A stretch of DNA of 64,000 nt from contig NZ_JAUSCJ010000011.1 in the NCBI RefSeq assembly GCF_030651185.1, positions 154,017 to 218,016 of the forward strand, read 5' to 3'. The position numbers were made by a program, and so were the translations under genes. The notes below the pieces were generated by a model. It saw only the letters and a list, made by a program, of their open reading frames with translations. It ran no database searches and had not been told where the DNA came from. This document shows, piece by piece, positions 59,094 to 64,000 of this stretch; the first letter of the stretch is position 1, and every line of letters begins with the position of its first letter. The DNA is from Phenylobacterium sp. (GTDB lineage Bacteria > Pseudomonadota > Alphaproteobacteria > Caulobacterales > Caulobacteraceae).

Positions 59094-60806
59094 GTGAAGA
59101 CCGCATCCGATCTCGGCCTTGCCAAGACCATGCTCGCGCGCCGTAACGGCCTGCGCACCCGCATGATGTTCGCCGCCATCTACGCCGTGGCCTTCGCCCC
59201 CGTGGCCGGCTGGGCGCCGTCCGCCCTGTGGATCGCCGGCTACAGTCTGCTGCAGGCGGCGGAATACTATCTCTTTGCTTCGGAGCGCGCCCGGGCCCGG
59301 CCGGTGCGGGGGAGCCTGGCCCTGGCCATGCTGGCGCTCAACTCGATGGTCTATGGCTCGCTGGCGGTGCTGGCCATCCTCAGCCAGGGCGCCTGGGGCC
59401 TGACCTGCGGCGGCCTGTTCCTGGCCGGCGCCGTGCTCAACACCGTGGTCACCAACCAGAGGTCCCAGGCCGCCTATGTCGCCTCCATGGCCCCCTTCGG
59501 CGTCTATCTGCTGATCACCGCGGGCCTGGCCTGGACGATCAGCGGAACCTCCACCTATGGCGTGGCCGTGGGCATCGTCGGCGTGCTGCTGGTCTTCTCC
59601 TCCACCATCCTCTGGCGGGCGGCGGCCGACGGCATCGAAGGCCAGCGCCGGGCGCGGGAGGAAGCCGAGCGGGGCCGCCACGCCGCCGAAGCCGCCGCCG
59701 ACGCCAAGTCGGCGTTCATCGCCATGGTCAGCCACGAGCTGCGCACCCCCATCAGCGCCATCCTGGCCGGCGCCGAGGCCATCGAGCGCCGGGGCGGCCA
59801 GGACGCCAGCGACGGCGCCCTGATCGCCGAGAGCGGCCGGATGATGCGCACCCTGCTCAACGACCTGCTGGACCTCTCCAAGATGGAGGCCGGCCGGATG
59901 CGCGTGGAGACCATCGCCTTCGATCTCGCGGGACTCGTCAACGACACCACCGCCTTCTGGCGGGCCGAGGCCGAGAAGAAGGGCCTGACCCTGGAGCGCC
60001 TCGGCCTGAAGGCCATGCCGGGCGCCGTGGCCGGCGACCCGACCCGGCTGCGCCAGATCCTCAACAACCTGATCTCCAACGCCATCAAGTTCACGCCGTC
60101 AGGCGCCGTGACCCTGACCGTCACGCAGCAGGGCGACGTCTACGGCTTCGCCGTGTCAGACACCGGGCGGGGCATGACGCCCGAGGAACTGTCACGCCTG
60201 TTCGCGTCCTTCGAACAGGGCCAGGTCTCCACCGCCCGCACCCATGGCGGCACGGGCCTGGGCCTCTCCATCAGCCGCGAACTGGCCCGCCTGATGGGGG
60301 GCGACCTCACCGCCGCAAGCCTGGCCGGCCAGGGCGCGGTGTTCACCCTGGCCATCGAGCTTCCGGACGCCGCCGCCGCCGCGGCGCCGGACCTGGCCGA
60401 CGTGGCCGAGGTCCGGGTGCTGGTGGTGGACGACCACGAGATCAACCGCCGCGCCGTGGCCCTGATGCTGGAGCCTTTCGGCATGGACCTGATCGCCGCG
60501 GCCTCGGCGGCCGAGGGGCTGGAGATCGCCGCGGCGCAGCCCTTCGACGTCATCCTGATGGACGTCTACATGCCCGAGATGGACGGCCGCGAGGCCTGCC
60601 GCCGCCTGCGGGCGACGGCGGGGTTGAACCAGGGAACGCCGGTCATCGCCTGCACCGCCTCGGGCAGCGACCAGGACTGGGCCGACTGTGTCGCCGCCGG
60701 CATGACCGACCACGTGGCCAAGCCGATCGACCCCGGCGCCCTGAGCGCCGCCATCGCGCGGGTGCTGGCGTCTGGGGAAGAGTCCGTCGTAGCGGCGAGG
60801 GCCTAA
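59094..60806 (+). CDS. Hybrid sensor histidine kinase/response regulator
   Basis: About 570 residues. The N-terminus has five or six membrane helices (MMFAAIYAVAFAPVAGW ... SALWIAGYSLLQAAEYYLF ... GVYLLITAGLAWTISG) without a large periplasmic loop. HisKA box AFIAMVSHELRTPISAIL contains the phosphorylated His; HATPase N-box NLISNAIKFT, G1 DTGRGM and G2 GTGLGLSIS follow. The C-terminal receiver has VLVVDDHEINRRAV, acceptor Asp in VILMDVYMPEMDG, and the Lys in AKPIDPG. The signal is unknown. GTG 59094 is the likeliest start; an upstream ATG at 58932 would translate a palindromic repeat. Confidence 0.87.
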   Translation: MKTASDLGLAKTMLARRNGLRTRMMFAAIYAVAFAPVAGWAPSALWIAGYSLLQAAEYYLFASERARARPVRGSLALAMLALNSMVYGSLAVLAILSQGAWGLTCGGLFLAGAVLNTVVTNQRSQAAYVASMAPFGVYLLITAGLAWTISGTSTYGVAVGIVGVLLVFSSTILWRAAADGIEGQRRAREEAERGRHAAEAAADAKSAFIAMVSHELRTPISAILAGAEAIERRGGQDASDGALIAESGRMMRTLLNDLLDLSKMEAGRMRVETIAFDLAGLVNDTTAFWRAEAEKKGLTLERLGLKAMPGAVAGDPTRLRQILNNLISNAIKFTPSGAVTLTVTQQGDVYGFAVSDTGRGMTPEELSRLFASFEQGQVSTARTHGGTGLGLSISRELARLMGGDLTAASLAGQGAVFTLAIELPDAAAAAAPDLADVAEVRVLVVDDHEINRRAVALMLEPFGMDLIAAASAAEGLEIAAAQPFDVILMDVYMPEMDGREACRRLRATAGLNQGTPVIACTASGSDQDWADCVAAGMTDHVAKPIDPGALSAAIARVLASGEESVVAARA

Positions 60807-60956
60807 CCCCCTCCGTCTGTTCGCTGAGCTCAGATCCACCTCCCCTGCAACGGCCTGCGGCCTGGGGGAGGACTTGGCGCGTCTAATTCCTCCCCCAGCG
60901 CGAAGCGCGATGCGGGGGAGATGGCGCGCGCGTCAGCGCGTGACGGAGGGGGCTAG
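60803..60956. repeat. Terminally inverted intergenic repeat, copy 3 of 3
   Basis: A 154-bp element related to those at 16166 and 53289. Left end CTAACCCCCTCCGTC (60803-60817), right end GACGGAGGGGGCTAG (60942-60956), inverted with 13 of 15 matching. The left end holds the TAA stop of the histidine kinase, and the right end holds the TAG stop (60953-60955, minus) of the Vsr gene. It fills the convergent gap almost exactly. Confidence 0.8.
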
Positions 60957-61369
60957 GGTCTGGCCGCCAGCAGCCCCGCCAACCGCGCCGTCAACGCCGC
61001 GCCGTCCTTCAGGTCACACTCCCAGATCGTCTCCACGCGCCAACCCAGCGCCGCCAACGCGTCCTGGGAGACCAGGTCCCGCGCCCGGTTGCGGCCGACC
61101 TTGGCCACCCAGTAGTCGCGGTTGGCCTTGGGGACGCGGGCGCCTCGCGCGCAGTCGTGGCCGTGCCAGAAGCAGCCGTGGACGAAGATCGCCAGCCTGC
61201 GGCCCGGCAGCACGATGTCGGGCGAGCCCGGCAGGTCCTTGCGGTGCAGGCGGTAGCGGGCGCCCAGTCGCGTCAGGGCCTTGCGGACCTTCATCTCCGG
61301 CGTGGTGTCCTTGCCCTTCACCTGGGCCATGACCGCCGAGCGTTTGGCGGGGCCATAGACGTCGGTCAC
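60953..61369 (-). CDS. vsr: Very short patch repair (Vsr) endonuclease
   Basis: 138 residues. The Vsr fold: MAQVKGKDTTPEMKVRKALTRLGARYRLHRKDLPGSPDIVLPGRRLAIFVHGCFWHGHDC. The Asp of SPDIV and the zinc-site residues of HGCFWHGHDC are present, then RARDLVSQDALAALGWRVETIWECDL. Vsr nicks beside T:G mismatches left by 5-methylcytosine deamination. No cytosine methyltransferase gene is in the window, so its target site is unknown. The start is GTG 61369. It sits 17 bp downstream of cysK on the same strand, and its stop is supplied by the repeat at 60803. Confidence 0.9.
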   Translation of the reverse strand: MTDVYGPAKRSAVMAQVKGKDTTPEMKVRKALTRLGARYRLHRKDLPGSPDIVLPGRRLAIFVHGCFWHGHDCARGARVPKANRDYWVAKVGRNRARDLVSQDALAALGWRVETIWECDLKDGAALTARLAGLLAARP

Positions 61370-61386
61370 GGCCCGGACGCCGCCGG

Positions 61387-62379
61387 TTAGAGCCCGTCGA
61401 ACAGGGCGGTGGACAGGTAGCGCTCGGCGAAGCTCGGGATGATGGCCACCACCGTCTTGCCGGCGAACTCGTCGCGGGACGCCACGTCGAAGGCCGCCGT
61501 CAGGGCCGCACCCGAGGAAATCCCGACCGGGATGCCCTCTTCGCGGGCCACGCGCCTCGCCATGGCGAAGCTGTCGTCGTTGGAGACCTGGATGATCTCA
61601 TCGATCACCCCGCGGTCGAGGATCGAGGGGACAAAGCCCGCCCCGATGCCCTGGATCTTGTGCGGACCGGGCTTGCCGCCCGACAGGATCGGCGAGGCCT
61701 CGGGCTCGACGGCGATCATCTTCAGGGACGGCTTGCGGGCCTTCAGCACCTGGCCGATCCCGGTGATGGTGCCGCCGGTGCCGACCCCGGAGATCACCGC
61801 GTCCACGCTGCCGGCCGTGTCGTTCCAGATCTCCTCGGCGGTGGAGACCCGGTGGATCAGCGGGTTGGCGGCGTTGTCGAACTGCTGGGGCATGACGGCG
61901 CCCGGCGTGGCGTCCACCAGCTCCTTGGCTCGGGCCACGGCGCCGGCCATGCCGCGCTCGGCCGGGGTCAGCTCGAGCTTGGCGCCCAGGATCAGCAGCA
62001 TCTTGCGCCGCTCGATGGACATGCTCTCGGGCATCACCAGGGTCAGCTTGTAGCCCTTCGACGCGGCGACGAAGGCGAGCGCGATGCCGGTATTGCCGCT
62101 GGTGGGCTCGATGATGGCGCCGCCGGGCTTGAGGATGCCGCGGGCCTCCAGGCTCTCGATCATCGCCACCCCGATGCGGTCCTTCACCGAGCCGATCGGA
62201 TTGAAGAACTCCAGCTTGGCCAGCACGCGCCCCTTGGGCTTCAGCGCCTTGGTGAGGTTGGGCAGGGCCACCAGGGGGGTGTCGCCGATGGTGTCGATGA
62301 TGGAGTCGTAGATCTTGCCCCGCCCGGCGCGCTTGTAGCGGGCGGCGTCATAGGCGGAGGTGTCGGCGGCGTCGGCCAT
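61387..62379 (-). CDS. cysK: Cysteine synthase A
   Basis: 330 residues. O-acetylserine sulfhydrylase, a PLP enzyme making cysteine from O-acetylserine and sulfide. Schiff-base Lys66 is in [11 protein letters not shown], the substrate loop TSGNTG is at residues 93-98, and [20 protein letters not shown] binds the PLP phosphate. An N-terminal extension ([22 protein letters not shown]) is slightly longer than in E. coli. An 8-bp inverted repeat encloses the region just upstream of the ATG, which may affect initiation. Vsr follows 17 bp downstream. Confidence 0.95.
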   Translation of the reverse strand: MADAADTSAYDAARYKRAGRGKIYDSIIDTIGDTPLVALPNLTKALKPKGRVLAKLEFFNPIGSVKDRIGVAMIESLEARGILKPGGAIIEPTSGNTGIALAFVAASKGYKLTLVMPESMSIERRKMLLILGAKLELTPAERGMAGAVARAKELVDATPGAVMPQQFDNAANPLIHRVSTAEEIWNDTAGSVDAVISGVGTGGTITGIGQVLKARKPSLKMIAVEPEASPILSGGKPGPHKIQGIGAGFVPSILDRGVIDEIIQVSNDDSFAMARRVAREEGIPVGISSGAALTAAFDVASRDEFAGKTVVAIIPSFAERYLSTALFDGL

Positions 62380-62418
62380 GGGTCTGGTCTCTGGAGGTGT
62401 CTCTTTGAGGCCAGACCC
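62380..62418 (-). promoter_or_regulatory. Hairpin abutting the cysK start codon
   Basis: GGGTCTGG (62380-62387) and CCAGACCC (62411-62418) are perfectly inverted around a 23-nt loop on the minus strand, and the stem ends directly at the cysK ATG. No strong ribosome site is seen outside it. It may control translation of cysK. The remaining 88 bp up to the next gene hold another short CCCC/GGGG hairpin (62421-62433) but nothing else clear. Confidence 0.4.
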
Positions 62419-62506
62419 TACCCCCGTGGCGGGGATTTGGAAGGGAGGTTCTTGGCGGCGAGGCCCGAGGTTTTCTAAAGACGCGGGGGCGAGTCTCGGC
62501 AGTCGC

Positions 62507-63946
62507 CTATTCTTCTAGGGCGTCGGCATCGGCCACGTGCAGCAATGCTACAGCGTGAGTTAACCAAGCAAATCGTTCTGGATAGGTCGCCGCCAAGTAC
62601 GTAACCACGTGTGTACTAAAAGCTGCCACGAGCAAGCGCGCCATTCCCTTACCCACTACCTTGGCGAGGTCTGCGCGGAAATGGCCCCATGTTTCGCCAA
62701 CGAGGCGCCGCGCCTCTCTTACCGTCCAAGAAATGAGGCCTTTGAGAAGGTTTTCAATGCTGGCGAAGAGGTTGAATACTGCCAGTTTTTGCCGGTCGTC
62801 GGTTATCTCAACCTCGTCAGTGACACGAGCGAGCGCCTTAGGAACTCTTCCGTCCACAACATCCTGGTGCGCGTGCAGCACCTCAGACATCTCGTTGCCG
62901 GATTGGAGCGCTCGGTCGCGATCCCCGGCCTCGTATGGAGACATAGAAGCCTCCTCCAAGAACGCACGCCACCTATGAGATTGATTTATAAACAGATAGT
63001 GCTGAATGAGCGTCGCTCGAATAGAGCCGACTATATCTGGCAGAAGCTCCGGGTTATCGTCCGTTCCTGCGGAAGCTATCACAGCCTCAAAGATCGTCTG
63101 TATCTTCAGGGCCCGAACACCAACAATAATGATATCAAGGTCAGGATCCCGCAATTCTTCTGCGTATGAACCAATTGCAGCCTGAAGCTCGGATAGGTTC
63201 CCGCACCTTGCATGTATCCGCTCAAGGCCTTGCAGAATTTCTTGGCGAAGGACGTTCGCATTAACAGACGACGAAAAGGCCGCATCTCCGGGCCGCTCTG
63301 AGAGCTGAACCGTACCTCCGACGACAGCGACTTCTACCGTTGCTGGCAGAATGCGGAGGTTCTCGAGATCTTCTTCGTCGTCGTCTTCCGGCTCGTACTC
63401 GAGCCAATGACTGGGTTGAACTAAGTGCGGGGGGACACGGGTTCGCCCATCGCCATTCGCATCGTCCAGCTGCTCCTGAATGAGTCCGCGAGTGCTAGTT
63501 AGGTCAACCCCTCGAATGTCAGCACCGACCAGAGATGCAGACGTCAGGCTTGCTCTGCGTAAATCTGCGCCCCTGAGGTTGGCGTGATCGAGACGCGCTC
63601 CACGCATGTAGGCGCGGGAGAGCCGAGCGTTCCGAAGGCTCGCGTGACTGAAGTCACAACCGATGAGGTTAGCTTCGTGGAAATCGGCGAAACCACAGTC
63701 TACTCCTGAAAGGTCCGCCTCGCTAAGCGAAGCCCTGTAGAGCGAAACATTTGTGAGGTTGAACCCGGAAAGCGTAGCGCGCGGCGCATGCACCCCAGCC
63801 AAATTCACACGCGTACTTAAGTGGTCACCAAATATATCAACGCTCTGCCGCCAATTATTCCAGGCATCTGAGTCACCTGATCGCAACAATTCAAATGCGA
63901 CTGACCGGGGCTTTGTTTTCGCGAAGGAGCCTGTGTTTCTAGCCAT
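62507..63946 (-). CDS. Pentapeptide-repeat protein with C-terminal helical domain, AT-rich
   Basis: 479 residues. Residues ~44-152 are pentapeptide repeats (A-D/N-L-X-X pattern: [21 protein letters not shown] ... [15 protein letters not shown]). The motif [28 protein letters not shown] that follows is the usual cap of bacterial pentapeptide proteins. An acidic stretch ([13 protein letters not shown]) then leads to a ~270-residue mainly helical domain ending [30 protein letters not shown], which I do not recognise. Base composition and codon use are much more AT-rich than neighbouring genes, suggesting horizontal acquisition. The start lies just before the right edge; regulation cannot be read. 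An anti-phage, effector or DNA-mimic role is possible but speculative. Confidence 0.75.
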   Translation of the reverse strand: MARNTGSFAKTKPRSVAFELLRSGDSDAWNNWRQSVDIFGDHLSTRVNLAGVHAPRATLSGFNLTNVSLYRASLSEADLSGVDCGFADFHEANLIGCDFSHASLRNARLSRAYMRGARLDHANLRGADLRRASLTSASLVGADIRGVDLTSTRGLIQEQLDDANGDGRTRVPPHLVQPSHWLEYEPEDDDEEDLENLRILPATVEVAVVGGTVQLSERPGDAAFSSSVNANVLRQEILQGLERIHARCGNLSELQAAIGSYAEELRDPDLDIIIVGVRALKIQTIFEAVIASAGTDDNPELLPDIVGSIRATLIQHYLFINQSHRWRAFLEEASMSPYEAGDRDRALQSGNEMSEVLHAHQDVVDGRVPKALARVTDEVEITDDRQKLAVFNLFASIENLLKGLISWTVREARRLVGETWGHFRADLAKVVGKGMARLLVAAFSTHVVTYLAATYPERFAWLTHAVALLHVADADALEE

Positions 63947-64000
63947 GATGCAGGCACGACCCTACGGCGAGTCGATTGATCGGTGAAGGGTGACCGGCGC

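Noticed and set aside
62609..63169. A 186-residue plus-strand ORF inside the AT-rich region
   Set aside because: Its translation looks less artefactual than in GC-rich shadows, but it lies wholly antisense to the pentapeptide gene, whose minus-strand protein has clear repeats; no ribosome site or family supports it.

Overview
This window is GC-rich, densely packed alphaproteobacterial chromosome, most likely from the Caulobacteraceae (Caulobacter/Phenylobacterium type). The supporting evidence is the rnd-lptC-lptA-lptB-rpoN block, a class I lysyl-tRNA synthetase, TTGACG-type promoters with short spacers, a TTAACCAT motif upstream of rpoN, and several families of palindromic intergenic repeats. 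The genus is an inference. I see no prophage, transposase, CRISPR array or rRNA. One tRNA gene, tRNA-Leu(CAG), is present.

Layout. 1-8000: hpf (cut by the left edge) and exoD; a plus-strand aspartate-semialdehyde dehydrogenase gene preceded by a possible leader-peptide attenuator, then a GNAT and a GST gene; and, on the minus strand, an RNase D-like gene, the LPS export genes lptC/lptA/lptB, and rpoN. 8100-16200: an NDUFA9-like reductase, uppP, and glutamate synthase in the order gltD-gltB. 16300-22100: two divergent citrate synthase-like genes (one with an N-terminal helix-turn-helix), a CDF metal transporter, GST genes and queG. 22100-32500: a mainly minus-strand run of catabolic and transport genes (crotonase, 3-hydroxybutyrate dehydrogenase, sugar-type symporter, globin, amidohydrolase, DedA, TesB, rfbC), with an Old-Yellow-Enzyme gene and a glycosyltransferase on the plus strand.

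32700-49300: argE and purU; a three-gene flavoprotein/SnoaL-like/kinase-like operon; DUF1294, an FKBP lipoprotein, threonine ammonia-lyase, a CelD-type acyltransferase, mannose-1-phosphate guanylyltransferase and a fused peptide ABC ATPase; a HAD phosphatase with a two-gene ABC exporter; and an ATP-dependent DNA ligase with its partner exonuclease. 49400-62400: a 38-residue membrane peptide, two overlapping PaaI thioesterases, a PhnD-like lipoprotein, lysK, a large zinc metalloprotease, a MerR regulator followed by acyl-CoA dehydrogenase and OsmC, a hybrid histidine kinase, a Vsr endonuclease and cysK. The right end holds a pentapeptide-repeat protein whose base composition is clearly more AT-rich than the rest, suggesting recent acquisition.

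The best candidates for undescribed biology are the leader-peptide attenuator at 1265-1393; a 143-154 bp terminally inverted repeat that sits at three convergent gene junctions and supplies stop codons (16166, 53289, 60803); the DNA-binding citrate synthase fusion and its operator-like spacer; the three-gene operon at 34867-37525; the DUF1294 gene that has no ordinary start codon for its first membrane helix; and the AT-rich pentapeptide protein. All functional claims come from reading the sequence and recalling family motifs. No database search was possible.
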